This document shows positions 54,883 to 63,121 of a stretch of DNA of 64,000 nt, in pieces (the stretch's first letter is position 1; every line of letters starts with the position of its first letter). This DNA comes from Aurantimicrobium minutum (GTDB taxonomy: Bacteria; Actinomycetota; Actinomycetes; Actinomycetales; Microbacteriaceae). A program made the translations under genes and the position numbers. Below the pieces are notes generated by a model that was not told where the DNA came from, searched no databases, and worked only from the letters and a program-made list of their open reading frames with translations. The stretch spans positions 124,001 to 188,000 of the forward strand of contig NZ_JARXXU010000001.1 of assembly GCF_029894165.1 (NCBI RefSeq), given 5' to 3'.

Positions 54883-56049
54883 TTAGTTCTCAGCGAGCTT
54901 CTGCTTCATCAGGTTGGAACCGATGATGAGCTGCTGAATTTCGCTGGTGCCTTCATAGAGACGAAGGAGACGAACATCGCGGTAGATCTGCTCAACGGGG
55001 TATTCGCGGATGTATCCGGCACCACCGTGAACCTGCACACCGAGGTCTGCAACCTTGCCGACCATTTCGGTGCAGTAAAGCTTGGCAACTGAGGGGGCAA
55101 TACGGGTGTCTTCGCCGCTCTGGTACTTACGCGCGGTGTCGAGGACCAGTGCACGACCAGCGGAGACGCCCACCTGCATATCTGCGAGCATGGCCTGAAC
55201 GAGCTGGAAGTTACCGATGAGTTCGTCGCCCTGCTTGGCAATTGCTGCATAGGCGAGAGATTCGTCGAGTACACGCTGTGCCTGACCGACGGCGAGGGCT
55301 GCAATGGTGATGCGGCCCTTCGCGAGTGAGGTCATCGCTGCCTTGTAACCGATACCGGGCTGTCCACCGACGAGTGCGTCGTCGGTGACCTTGACCTCAT
55401 CGAAGTGAACGTCTGCGGTCCAGGCTCCAGCCTGACCCATCTTCTTGTCGTGGGGCCCGACGGTAACACCGGGAAGGTTGCTAGGAACAATGAAGACCTC
55501 AACCTTGGCCTTGCCCGTTTCGTCGGTGACCTTAGCGAAAGCCATGAAGACATCTGCAATGGGTGCGTTGGTGATGTAGCGCTTCTCCCCGGAGATGCTC
55601 CAGCCATCAGCAGTCTTGACGGCCTTGGTGCGCATGGATCCAGGGTTCGAACCTGCTCCGGTTTCAGTCAGGGCGAAGGAGGCCACGATGTCACCGCTGG
55701 CGATGCCTTCAAGCCACTGCTGCTTCTGGGTCTCGGTGCCGAATCCGGCGATCACCTGACCGGCAATACCGTTGTTGGTTCCGAACATGGAGCGGAATGC
55801 AAGGCTGGTGTAGCCGAGCTCAATACCGAGCTCTGCCTGCTGCACGACGTCGAGGCCGATGCCGCCCCATTCTTGGTCAATGGCATAGCCGAAGAGTCCG
55901 AGGTCCATGGCCTGCTTGCGGAGAGACTGAGGAATTTCATCCTTCTCAGCAATCTCGCGCTCGAGAGGGATAACTGCCTCGCGGATGAATTCGCGGAGTC
56001 CGCCGAGAATCTCGACGAAGTCTTCTGGGGAAACTTGTGATTCAGACAT
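54883..56049 (-). CDS. Acyl-CoA dehydrogenase
   Basis: A 388-residue flavoenzyme removing two hydrogens from an acyl-CoA. ALTETGAGSNPGSMRTKAV and WSISGEKRYITNAPIADVF bind FAD and substrate, and RLLRLYEGTSEIQQLIIG near the C-terminus carries the catalytic Glu of short/medium-chain enzymes. First gene of the operon with etfB, etfA and the cytochrome b. Ribosome-binding site GGAAG. The acyl chain cannot be predicted; amino-acid-derived short chains or fatty acids are possible. Confidence 0.94.
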   Translation of the reverse strand: MSESQVSPEDFVEILGGLREFIREAVIPLEREIAEKDEIPQSLRKQAMDLGLFGYAIDQEWGGIGLDVVQQAELGIELGYTSLAFRSMFGTNNGIAGQVIAGFGTETQKQQWLEGIASGDIVASFALTETGAGSNPGSMRTKAVKTADGWSISGEKRYITNAPIADVFMAFAKVTDETGKAKVEVFIVPSNLPGVTVGPHDKKMGQAGAWTADVHFDEVKVTDDALVGGQPGIGYKAAMTSLAKGRITIAALAVGQAQRVLDESLAYAAIAKQGDELIGNFQLVQAMLADMQVGVSAGRALVLDTARKYQSGEDTRIAPSVAKLYCTEMVGKVADLGVQVHGGAGYIREYPVEQIYRDVRLLRLYEGTSEIQQLIIGSNLMKQKLAEN

Positions 56050-56285
56050 GGCTTAATCTTCCTTGATTGGATTGATGTTGTCCAATACCAAGTAGCAGGT
56101 CGATTGATAACAATAAATGCATCAATTTGTAGTGCCTCACTGCACACTCGAGCAACTACTCCATCGTAGTAAATCCCCCGAACTGCCGGGCTTTCTGTCC
56201 AAAAAACACACAGAACTTTAGGGGTGCCCTGCGGAAAGGGGAAAAGTACTCGTTCGCATCTTCAAACTGGGCCAGACTAGGACCA

Positions 56286-57125
56286 ATGGCCCCGTCAGCG
56301 GCCGCTAAGGATGGTCCAGCCATGGTTCGCAAAATTCGTTCCGAAGATGAGCAGATTAAACGCCTCCGGGTTTACAACATCGTCGCTGGTGCGATACATC
56401 TTCTCCAGGGACTGGTATTTCTTTTCGTCCTGACAAAGCTGAGCTCACAGGTCATGTTCCCGGTCACCGCCGACTACATGACCGGCCCTCCCGGTGTGGA
56501 CCTCCCCACCGAGCAGGTCACTTTCTTTGAGGTGAACCTGGGTCTCGGCGTGGTGGCATTCCTCTTTTTGTCGGCCTTCTTCCACTTCCTCATCTCCCTC
56601 CCCGGTGTTTTCACTCGCTATGCCAATGGGCTCAAGCTCAATCACAACTACTTCCGATGGACTGAGTACGCGCTGAGCTCCTCCGTCATGATCTGGCTCA
56701 TTGCCCAGCTCAACGGGGCCACCGACTTCGCGGCACTGTTTGCCATCTTCGCCGTCAACGCCTCCATGATCATGTTCGGTGCGTTGCAAGAGAAATACGA
56801 GAAGCCTGGAAACAAGAAGTTCCTGCCCTTCATCTTTGGCTCCATGACTGGAATCGTTCCCTGGATCATCATTGCCATCTATACCTTGCAGCCAGGATCA
56901 ACCTCTGCAGCAGAGGTACCTGGATTTGTGTATGGCATTGTCATTTCACTCTTTGTGTTCTTCAACACTTTCGCCATCAACCAGGTTCTGCAGTATCGCC
57001 AGATCGGCGGATGGAAGAGTTACCTCCGCGGAGAGCGTGCGTACATCACGCTCAGTCTGGTGGCCAAGAGCGTCTTGGCGTGGCAGGTATTCTCGGGCGC
57101 ACTCGTGCCCCTGTTCGTGAGCTAG
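56286..57125 (+). CDS. Heliorhodopsin
   Basis: A 279-residue seven-helix retinal protein of the heliorhodopsin family, which is inverted in the membrane compared with type I rhodopsins. Diagnostic residues: retinal Lys K261 in SLVAKSVLAWQVFSG (helix 7), counter-ion E127 in NYFRWTEYALSSSVMIW (helix 3), and conserved His H38 and H100. The protein is probably a light sensor or enzyme regulator, not a pump. ATG 56286 is preceded by CAGACT 7 bases upstream (weak leaderless -10); ATG 56322 is possible and gives 267 residues. It stands alone with a strong terminator. No retinal-synthesis gene is in the window. Confidence 0.93.
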   Translation: MAPSAAAKDGPAMVRKIRSEDEQIKRLRVYNIVAGAIHLLQGLVFLFVLTKLSSQVMFPVTADYMTGPPGVDLPTEQVTFFEVNLGLGVVAFLFLSAFFHFLISLPGVFTRYANGLKLNHNYFRWTEYALSSSVMIWLIAQLNGATDFAALFAIFAVNASMIMFGALQEKYEKPGNKKFLPFIFGSMTGIVPWIIIAIYTLQPGSTSAAEVPGFVYGIVISLFVFFNTFAINQVLQYRQIGGWKSYLRGERAYITLSLVAKSVLAWQVFSGALVPLFVS

Positions 57126-57131
57126 AAATGA

Positions 57132-57159
57132 GAAAACCCCCTCAGTTGAGGGGGTTTTC
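57132..57159 (+). terminator. Terminator of the heliorhodopsin gene
   Basis: A 12-base stem GAAAACCCCCTC with its complement around AGTT, followed by GTTGT; TTTT ends the stem itself. It begins 6 bases after the stop and also blocks the tRNA transcript from the other side. Confidence 0.85.
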
Positions 57160-57163
57160 GTTG

Positions 57164-57237
57164 TAGCTGGAGCGGGGCTCGATCCCGCGACCTCACGATT
57201 ATGAGTCGTGCGCTCTAACCAGCTGAGCTACCCAGCC
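57164..57237 (-). tRNA. tRNA-Met (anticodon CAT, elongator-type)
   Basis: A 74-base tRNA. GGCTGGG pairs with TCCAGCT (G-U at both ends), anticodon stem CACGA/TCGTG closes CTCATAA with CAT, T arm GGGATCGAGCCCC. No initiator features (no C1-A72 mismatch). A CAT tRNA can also be the Ile2 species; the acceptor and stem favour Met. Confidence 0.88.
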
Positions 57238-57289
57238 ACGAACATTCGCCGGTCAAACAGGTGAACCTGTCGAAGTCGAAGAATGATCG

Positions 57290-57361
<72 letters not shown>

Positions 57362-57491
57362 GTATCCAGAATCCCGGAAAAGCTTTCCGAAAATTGGCAC
57401 CGTAAGAGATTATCACCTCTGAGGGCATGCTAAAAACACGAGCTTCTCCGAGACTTTCCGCACAGTTCATTCGGTGCTGTTCTCACCTGCC

Positions 57492-57497
57492 TAAACT
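57492..57497 (+). promoter_or_regulatory. -10 hexamer of the leaderless GH13 gene
   Basis: TAAACT ends 6 bases before ATG 57504; no ribosome-binding site. Confidence 0.5.
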
Positions 57498-57503
57498 TGC
57501 TCC

Positions 57504-59147
57504 ATGTCGTTAAAAGAGTGGTGGCGTTCCTCCGTTATTTACCAGATTTATCCCCGGTCATTTGCGGATGCAAACGGGGATGGCATCGGTGACCTCGCCG
57601 GCATTACCTCCCGACTCCCCCAGCTCACGGAGCTCGGTGTGGATGCTATCTGGTTGTCGCCTTTCATGACGAGTCCCCAGAAGGATGCCGGCTATGACGT
57701 GGCCGACTATTGCGATGTGGACCCACTCTTTGGCACCCTCCAGGACTTCGATGTCTTGGAGAAAACAGCACACGATCTGGGGCTGCGCGTCATTGTGGAT
57801 TTGGTTCCCAACCATTGTTCCAGCGAGCACCCCTGGTTTATCGAAGCACTTGCTGCCGGTGAGGGCAGCGAACAACGCGCGCGCTTCATGTTCCGCGAGG
57901 GTCAGGGTGCCCACGGGGAGCTTCCTCCGAATAACTGGGAGTCAGTATTCGGTGGCCCTGCCTGGACCCGCACCATGAACCCGGATGGCACTCCGGGTCA
58001 GTGGTATTTGCACCTGTTTGATTCCAGCCAGCCTGATTTTGACTGGACCAACCCCTGGGTGCGCGAGCGTTTCCGCGAGATCCTCCGGTTCTGGCTTGAT
58101 CGCGGCGTGGATGGATTCCGTGTCGATGTGGCCCACGGATTATCCAAAGCACCGGGTCTGCCTGACTTCCGTCGCGATGACGAATATTGGAGCACCCCGG
58201 CAGAAATTCGTCCCGATAACCCCTACTTCGGACACGAGGGTGTGCACGAGATCTATCGCGACTGGCATGAGCTTCTGGCCGAATACCCCGGCGAGCGCAT
58301 TCTCTGCGCGGAGGCATTCGTGGAGCCCTTGACCAAGATGGCTCAATGGGTTCGTCCCGATGAGATGCAGCACGCGTTTAACTTCCCGTTCTTAGTTACC
58401 CGCTGGAATGGCGAGCAAATGCGCCACGTGATTAAGGACTCCCTCTCTGCGTTCCACGCGGTTGGGGCACCCAGTACCTGGGTGCTGTCCAACCATGACC
58501 AGATTCGCCACGCAACCCGACTGGCTCAGGATCCCAGTGGCAAAATCGCGGACCGCATCACCGGTATTGGTCCCTTGACCGAACCTAAGCCCGATAACGC
58601 TCTGGGTCTGGCTCGTGGTCGTGCAGCTTCAGTCATGATGTTGGCATTGCCAGGTGTGGCATATATGTATCAAGGGGAGGAGCTCGGTCTTCCCGAGGGA
58701 ATGGATATTCCCGACGATAAGAGACAGGATCCGACATTCTTCCGAACTGGAGGTGCTTCCTACGGCCGTGATGGCTGCCGCGTCCCGATCCCGTGGGAAG
58801 CCGATGCACCAAACTTCGGTTTTGGTCCAGGCGGTGAGCCGTGGCTGCCACAGCCTGCGGTGTATCGCGAATATTCTCGCGATCTGCAAGAGGGTGTAGC
58901 TGGTTCAACCCTTGAGCTTTACCGTTCAGCGCTGGCGATCCGCAAGGATCGGGCGCTGGGTGAGGGTGATCTCGAGTGGATCGACGGAACTCCAGAAAAC
59001 GTTCTTGGGTTCCGCAACGGGGACGTGACCGTGTTTATCAACTACAGCGAAAAGCCCTGGGCTCTTCCTGCTGGTGAGATCATCCTCGATAGTGGCAATA
59101 GTGCAGACGGGGTCTTAGCTCCCGCTGCTGCCGTGTGGATTGTCTAA
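57504..59147 (+). CDS. GH13 alpha-glucosidase / oligo-1,6-glucosidase
   Basis: A 547-residue cytoplasmic alpha-glucosidase. The family opening is VIYQIYPRSFADANGDGIGD; VIVDLVPNHCSSEHPWF is region I; the nucleophile is D208 in GFRVDVAHGL, the acid E270 in ILCAEAFVE and the third carboxylate D332 in VLSNHDQIRH. A QPDFDWTNPWVRE block marks the oligo-1,6-glucosidase/sucrose hydrolase group. No signal peptide. Leaderless start. Stop overlaps the convergent M23 gene by four bases. Substrate likely maltose-, isomaltose- or sucrose-type sugars; no transporter is adjacent. Confidence 0.93.
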   Translation: MSLKEWWRSSVIYQIYPRSFADANGDGIGDLAGITSRLPQLTELGVDAIWLSPFMTSPQKDAGYDVADYCDVDPLFGTLQDFDVLEKTAHDLGLRVIVDLVPNHCSSEHPWFIEALAAGEGSEQRARFMFREGQGAHGELPPNNWESVFGGPAWTRTMNPDGTPGQWYLHLFDSSQPDFDWTNPWVRERFREILRFWLDRGVDGFRVDVAHGLSKAPGLPDFRRDDEYWSTPAEIRPDNPYFGHEGVHEIYRDWHELLAEYPGERILCAEAFVEPLTKMAQWVRPDEMQHAFNFPFLVTRWNGEQMRHVIKDSLSAFHAVGAPSTWVLSNHDQIRHATRLAQDPSGKIADRITGIGPLTEPKPDNALGLARGRAASVMMLALPGVAYMYQGEELGLPEGMDIPDDKRQDPTFFRTGGASYGRDGCRVPIPWEADAPNFGFGPGGEPWLPQPAVYREYSRDLQEGVAGSTLELYRSALAIRKDRALGEGDLEWIDGTPENVLGFRNGDVTVFINYSEKPWALPAGEIILDSGNSADGVLAPAAAVWIV

Positions 59148-60427
59148 CCGGCAGATTCTGTCGGTGACTTTCCGGCTCGTTGAACGAGGAAGGTGTAGGG
59201 GTCAATCGGTGAGTCCCCCACACGAATTTCGAGGTGGAGGTGGGGGCCGGTTGTCAGACCTGTGAGACCAATATTGCCCACGAGGTCGCCCTTGTTCACC
59301 GTGTCACCAGCTTTGAAGGGTGGGGATCCTGGAACCATGTGGCAATAGACGCTCGTGAACTTCGTTCCATCGACGTTGTGTTCAATGAAGATAGAAACAC
59401 CACAGGTTGGTCCCGGATCTTCCACCAACGAAACAATGCCATCGGCTACCGAATAAATCGGTGTTCCGTAATCGTGCGAGAAGTCCAGACCGGTGTGGAA
59501 GTTGTAATACCCAAAGAGGTTGCGGTCGCCGAAGGGCGAGGAAATCTTTACTTCCTTGACCGGCCACTGCACGCCATTGTTCGAGATAGGAACATTAACT
59601 GCAAGTTTCTTCACAGAATATGCGCCTGATGTGGGGGCTATTTGGGCAGACGTGACGCTCACTCCATCACGCCCTGCGGCGAGGTTCTCACCCGTACCTT
59701 CCACGCTTTGACCATCACCGATAGGCAAAGTGCTCAACCGTGATTGTTCAGCCATCAGGGCAACATCTTCGGGGGACAGCAACGCATTTGCCGGGATGCT
59801 GGTTGCAATTGCCAGACCTGCCACAAAAGCCATGGCGGTCAACGTGAAAATTCGGGCTATGCCTCCCTTGCGTTTCTTAGGTGCGACAACAGCCGGAACT
59901 TGTTTCCGGCTCTTGTGCCTGATGCGCACCTTCACATGGGGCTTCGGTGGAGACGGTGTGGAAACTTGCGCCATGAGCGCGATCGGGGCAGGAATAGGTC
60001 CCGTTGCGGGGTCCGACGCGGGGAGGAACACCACATCTTGCTGATCAAAGGGAACAGCAGGGACATCGACGGGAACCGCAGGAAGTGTCTGTTCCGCTGG
60101 AAGAGCCGCGTTCCGAAGTTCCCGGCGGCTCAGTGGCACTGGGTCAGAAACGACGGGCGTGACGACGGGCGTGGGCTGTGGCGCTGCCCGCTCGAGTGGT
60201 TCTCTGCTCTCTGACAGGTCCGAGAAGATAGCAACTTGAGAGGAATCTTCCTCTGCCGGATGGGCAACGGGGCGATAACTCAAAACCTGCCGTTCGAGTT
60301 CTTGCGCGAGAACTTCGTCCGACTCCTGCTGACGCATGTCACGTAACTGGCGACGAGTCAGGGGTTGTTCCGTGGGTTCACGACGAGACTGCTGCAGAGC
60401 AGCAGTCTCGTCGTGTTCGTCCACCAC
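59144..60427 (-). CDS. Membrane-anchored M23-family (LytM-type) peptidoglycan hydrolase
   Basis: A 427-residue protein. Residues 1-188 are a cytoplasmic Pro/Glu-rich tail with two motifs, LTRRQLR (23-29) and LSRRELR (99-105); a membrane helix follows at about 190-213, then a periplasmic stalk and the M23 domain (about 295-420). The zinc site is partly typical: HTGLDF (first His plus Asp), CHMVPG and LHLEIRV. Such long cytoplasmic tails with RRxLR motifs are known in Microbacteriaceae surface proteins. GTG start with AGGA site. It probably cleaves peptide cross-bridges; the motifs may dock to an intracellular partner (inference). Confidence 0.85.
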   Translation of the reverse strand: MVDEHDETAALQQSRREPTEQPLTRRQLRDMRQQESDEVLAQELERQVLSYRPVAHPAEEDSSQVAIFSDLSESREPLERAAPQPTPVVTPVVSDPVPLSRRELRNAALPAEQTLPAVPVDVPAVPFDQQDVVFLPASDPATGPIPAPIALMAQVSTPSPPKPHVKVRIRHKSRKQVPAVVAPKKRKGGIARIFTLTAMAFVAGLAIATSIPANALLSPEDVALMAEQSRLSTLPIGDGQSVEGTGENLAAGRDGVSVTSAQIAPTSGAYSVKKLAVNVPISNNGVQWPVKEVKISSPFGDRNLFGYYNFHTGLDFSHDYGTPIYSVADGIVSLVEDPGPTCGVSIFIEHNVDGTKFTSVYCHMVPGSPPFKAGDTVNKGDLVGNIGLTGLTTGPHLHLEIRVGDSPIDPYTFLVQRAGKSPTESAG

Positions 60428-60533
60428 AGAAAATCCTCACGTGTTCATCGGCGGAGGACTTGTGCCTACCAGCTCGAAAGATAACGGAAGGGTTAAGGTT
60501 ACCAAGCTTGCCTGAGAAAGACCACCCAAGAGG

Positions 60534-61361
60534 CTATGAAGAGGTGATTACCCCTGAGACCGTCAGAAGCTTTTCAATCTGCGGATACAGATGCGGATTC
60601 GTCGCGATAATCATCGCTTCACCTTCGGCTTGTCCGTCCAGGCCACCCACTAACGCCCCTGCTTCACGCGCGACGAGGCTTCCCGCAGCGTGGTCCCAGG
60701 GCTTGGTGCCGCGTTCAAAGTAGCCATCCAGGCGGCCTGCGGCCACGGCACACAGATCGAGAGAAGCAGCACCCGCTCGGCGAATGTCGCGCACAACCGG
60801 CAGTACGTTGGTGAGCAGGTGCGCTTGTTCTGCCCTGACCTGTGAGCTGTATCCAAAGCCGGTAGCAAAAAGTGAAAGTTCGATCACGCTTTCTTTATTG
60901 ACGGCCAGCTCGGTGAGTTTGCCTGCGTGCAGTAACCACGCGCCGTCACCCTGCGAGGCAAAGTACAGCTCATCAACCAGCGGGTTGAATACCACGCCTG
61001 CCAGCTGCGTCCACGTGGCAGGGTTTGCCTCGCCCTGCACAACAGCAATGCTCACGGCGAATTGGGGAATGCCATAGAGATAGTTGACGGTGCCATCGAT
61101 GGGATCCACGACCCATGTCAGTCCTGAGGTCCCAGGGAATTCGTTTCCCTCCTCGCCATAGAACCCGTCGTCGGGACGCAGTTCGGCCAGACGGTTTTTG
61201 ACGAACTCTTCACATTCCCGATCGGCGAAGGTCACCACATCAATAGAACTCGACTTGGTGTCTGCCACGACAACGCCTTCCCGGCGGCGGCGCGCAATGA
61301 GCTCTCCCGCTTCGGTGGCAATCGTGCGGGCAATGTCCAGGAGTTCAGCGGGGGTAGCCAT
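60534..61361 (-). CDS. Inositol monophosphatase family protein
   Basis: A 275-residue Mg-dependent phosphatase of the SuhB/ImpA type. The metal motifs are intact: GEEGNEF (Glu), WVVDPIDGTVNYLYG (two Asp) and TKPWDHAAGSLVAREAGA (late Asp). In actinobacteria the family makes inositol for phosphatidylinositol and mycothiol, or acts on histidinol phosphate; I do not choose. ATG 61361 is 6 bases after TACCCT (61368-61373), leaderless. The M23 gene follows 106 bases downstream; that gap holds only TAACCTTAACC-like repeats of no clear role. Confidence 0.88.
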   Translation of the reverse strand: MATPAELLDIARTIATEAGELIARRRREGVVVADTKSSSIDVVTFADRECEEFVKNRLAELRPDDGFYGEEGNEFPGTSGLTWVVDPIDGTVNYLYGIPQFAVSIAVVQGEANPATWTQLAGVVFNPLVDELYFASQGDGAWLLHAGKLTELAVNKESVIELSLFATGFGYSSQVRAEQAHLLTNVLPVVRDIRRAGAASLDLCAVAAGRLDGYFERGTKPWDHAAGSLVAREAGALVGGLDGQAEGEAMIIATNPHLYPQIEKLLTVSGVITSS

Positions 61362-61367
61362 GTTTCA

Positions 61368-61373
61368 AGGGTA
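61368..61373 (-). promoter_or_regulatory. -10 hexamer of the leaderless inositol monophosphatase gene
   Basis: TACCCT on the minus strand ends 6 bases before ATG 61361. Confidence 0.4.
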
Positions 61374-61384
61374 GTGCGCAGACA

Positions 61385-61415
61385 GAAAAAGGGAGGCCCC
61401 TCACGGAGCCTCCCT
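61385..61415 (-). terminator. Terminator of the Cys-Cys-rich peptide gene
   Basis: On the minus strand AGGGAGGC-T-CC pairs with GG-G-GCCTCCCT around GTGA, then TTTTTCTGTC. A T-run of five follows the stem. It stands 15 bases after the small gene. Confidence 0.85.
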
Positions 61416-61429
61416 CTACCCAACTCGTG

Positions 61430-61591
61430 TTAGCAGCACGCTGCCTTCTCTGAGGAAGGAGTGCAGCAGGCCGAATCCTTGGCGTCGGTGGAGCAGCACG
61501 CAGCGGTCTGTGCTGATGAGTCGCAGCAGCTCTGTTCTGCAACATCAGTTGCGCAACAAGCTGCCTTTTCCTGGGTTTGTGCGTCAGTCAT
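61430..61591 (-). CDS. Cys-Cys-repeat peptide (53 residues), possible metal-binding protein
   Basis: A short gene beside arsR. ATG 61591 follows AGGA with good spacing; the peptide starts MTDAQTQEKAACC and has five Cys-Cys pairs (ten Cys in 53 residues) in the units AACC, SCC, AACC, ACC and AACC spaced by 8-11 polar residues, ending in CC. It has no membrane helix. The pattern resembles a metallothionein but matches no class I can name; it may bind arsenite or another thiophilic metal, which would suit the ArsR locus. It is divergent from arsR across a repeat-rich operator and ends with its own terminator. Confidence 0.75.
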   Translation of the reverse strand: MTDAQTQEKAACCATDVAEQSCCDSSAQTAACCSTDAKDSACCTPSSEKAACC

Positions 61592-61621
61592 GAGTGTCCT
61601 TTTTCTCATTCCGGAGATCCA

Positions 61622-61680
61622 CATCACTATATTGATGTTTATCTATATAGTTATATAATATAGATTGTTATCTATATAGC
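61622..61680. promoter_or_regulatory. Shared ArsR-type operator and promoters
   Basis: An A/T-rich 60-base stretch between the divergent arsR and peptide genes. TTATCTATATAG is repeated at 61639-61650 and 61668-61679; CATCA-ctatat-TGATG (61622-61637) is an inverted repeat; a perfect TATAAT (61654-61659) lies between the repeats as the likely arsR -10. Such paired A/T sites are typical for ArsR/SmtB repressors, so ArsR should control both directions. Confidence 0.7.
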
Positions 61681-61707
61681 AAGTGTTTCTTCAGGAAGGC
61701 CTGGCAC

Positions 61708-62052
61708 ATGACATTGACCGCACCGGTAGCCTCAGAGGCAACGAGCTGCACCCCCCTCGATCTAAGTGCCGCCCTGACACGCCCTCAAGCTGAGCAACTC
61801 GCCACCCTCCTCAAAGCCATTGCAGACCCCACTCGTCTCCAGCTGGTGAGCTTCATTCAAGCCAGCAACAATGCAGAAGCCTGCGTGTGTAATCTGACGG
61901 AGCCACTGGGGCTGAGCCAACCCACCATTAGCCACCACCTCAAAGTTCTCACCGAAGCTGGGGTCATCATCCGCGAGAAGCGCGGCACCTGGGCGTGGTA
62001 CTCCGTGAACCAGGAACGCTGGCAACAGCTCGCTCCTCTGTTAGCGAGCTGA
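61708..62052 (+). CDS. arsR: ArsR-family metal(loid)-responsive repressor
   Basis: A 114-residue winged-helix repressor. EACVCNLTEPLGLSQPTISHHLKVL contains both the sensor Cys pair CVC (as in ArsR proteins that bind As(III)) and the recognition helix; EKRGTWAWYSVN is the wing. A further Cys is near the N-terminus (SCTPLDL), a possible third ligand. It begins the rightward unit with a permease, thioredoxin and OsmC protein, and likely represses both this unit and the Cys-rich peptide gene. AGGAAGG site. Confidence 0.92.
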   Translation: MTLTAPVASEATSCTPLDLSAALTRPQAEQLATLLKAIADPTRLQLVSFIQASNNAEACVCNLTEPLGLSQPTISHHLKVLTEAGVIIREKRGTWAWYSVNQERWQQLAPLLAS

Positions 62053-62053
62053 C

Positions 62054-63103
62054 ATGTCCCTGGTCGACACCCTTCCCAGCTCTAAAGGAAAGCTTGCCCT
62101 CGTCGGTGCAGGTGCTCTGGCACTGTGGGGTCTGGCCTACTGGGTCAACGAATGGCTCTGGGACTGGGTGATGTATGGAGTGCTCAAACTCGACAGCGCC
62201 AATCGCGTCGTCGAAACTGTGCACTTCTTTGTCTACGACTTCCTCAAGATCATGCTGCTGTTAGCGGGCATCATTTTTGTGATCACATTCTTGCGTTCCT
62301 ATATGAGCGTGGAGCGCACGCGTGCGCTGCTCGGGGGCAAGCGCTCGGGCGTGGGCAACGTCCTTGCCGCAGGCCTCGGTGTCATCACGCCGTTCTGCTC
62401 CTGCAGTGCCGTGCCGGCCTTTATCGGTTTTGTTGCTGCCGGCGTGCCCGTCGGGGTCACGATGAGCTTTCTCATTGCCAGTCCGTTGGTTAATGAAATT
62501 GCGATCGGGCTTCTACTCACCTTGTTCGGTTGGCAAATCACTCTGCTCTATGTCGTCTCCGGTCTCGCCATCGCTATCGTGGCCGGGTGGGTCATTGGGA
62601 AGTTCAAACCTGAGCGCTGGGTTGAGAAGTTTGTTTTCGAGACCAAGCTCCATGGCGAAGCCATCGATCCCTCCCGTGGACTCACGATTAAACAACGTGT
62701 GGGAATCGCCAGCGGTGAGGTGTCTACCATCATCCGCAAAACCTGGCCCTACCTTGTTGTGGGAATCGGTCTTGGTGCGATTATTCATGGCTGGGTTCCT
62801 GAATCTTTCTTCACCTCGGTTGCGGGGAAAGACAACCTGTTTGCCGTGCCCCTGGTGGTTCTCCTCGGTGTTCCGCTCTATTCCAACGCAGCTGGAATTC
62901 TTCCCCTCGTTGAATCCCTCTACGGGGCTGGTCTTCCCATTGGAACACTGCTGGCCTTCATGATGTCGGTTGTAGCGCTGTCGCTGCCAGAGCTCATCCT
63001 GCTCAAGCGCGTGCTCAAACCACAGCTGCTGGGCATCTTCGTGGGCGTGACCGCCACCGGCATCATTCTCGTTGGATACCTTTTCAACGCCATCATCCCC
63101 TAA
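62054..63103 (+). CDS. Permease (UPF0718/ArsP-like)
   Basis: A 349-residue inner-membrane protein with about nine helices. The family block is VITPFCSCSAVPAFIGFVAAGVPVGV, where CSCS gives the Cys residues that bind trivalent arsenic or organoarsenicals in ArsP proteins; ASPLVNEIAIGLLL follows, and the second half repeats the pattern. It starts 1 base after the arsR stop and is followed by the thioredoxin-like gene after 18 bases. It is probably the efflux pump of this locus, for As(III) methyl compounds or other thiophilic substrates; the exact one is open. Confidence 0.9.
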   Translation: MSLVDTLPSSKGKLALVGAGALALWGLAYWVNEWLWDWVMYGVLKLDSANRVVETVHFFVYDFLKIMLLLAGIIFVITFLRSYMSVERTRALLGGKRSGVGNVLAAGLGVITPFCSCSAVPAFIGFVAAGVPVGVTMSFLIASPLVNEIAIGLLLTLFGWQITLLYVVSGLAIAIVAGWVIGKFKPERWVEKFVFETKLHGEAIDPSRGLTIKQRVGIASGEVSTIIRKTWPYLVVGIGLGAIIHGWVPESFFTSVAGKDNLFAVPLVVLLGVPLYSNAAGILPLVESLYGAGLPIGTLLAFMMSVVALSLPELILLKRVLKPQLLGIFVGVTATGIILVGYLFNAIIP

Positions 63104-63121
63104 CAAGAGCAAGGAATACTC

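Noticed and set aside
60428-60533. Possible ydaO (c-di-AMP) riboswitch before the M23 gene
   Set aside because: Such riboswitches often precede cell-wall peptidases, but the gap is about 106 bases and the conserved GGGG/CCGG elements are not there.
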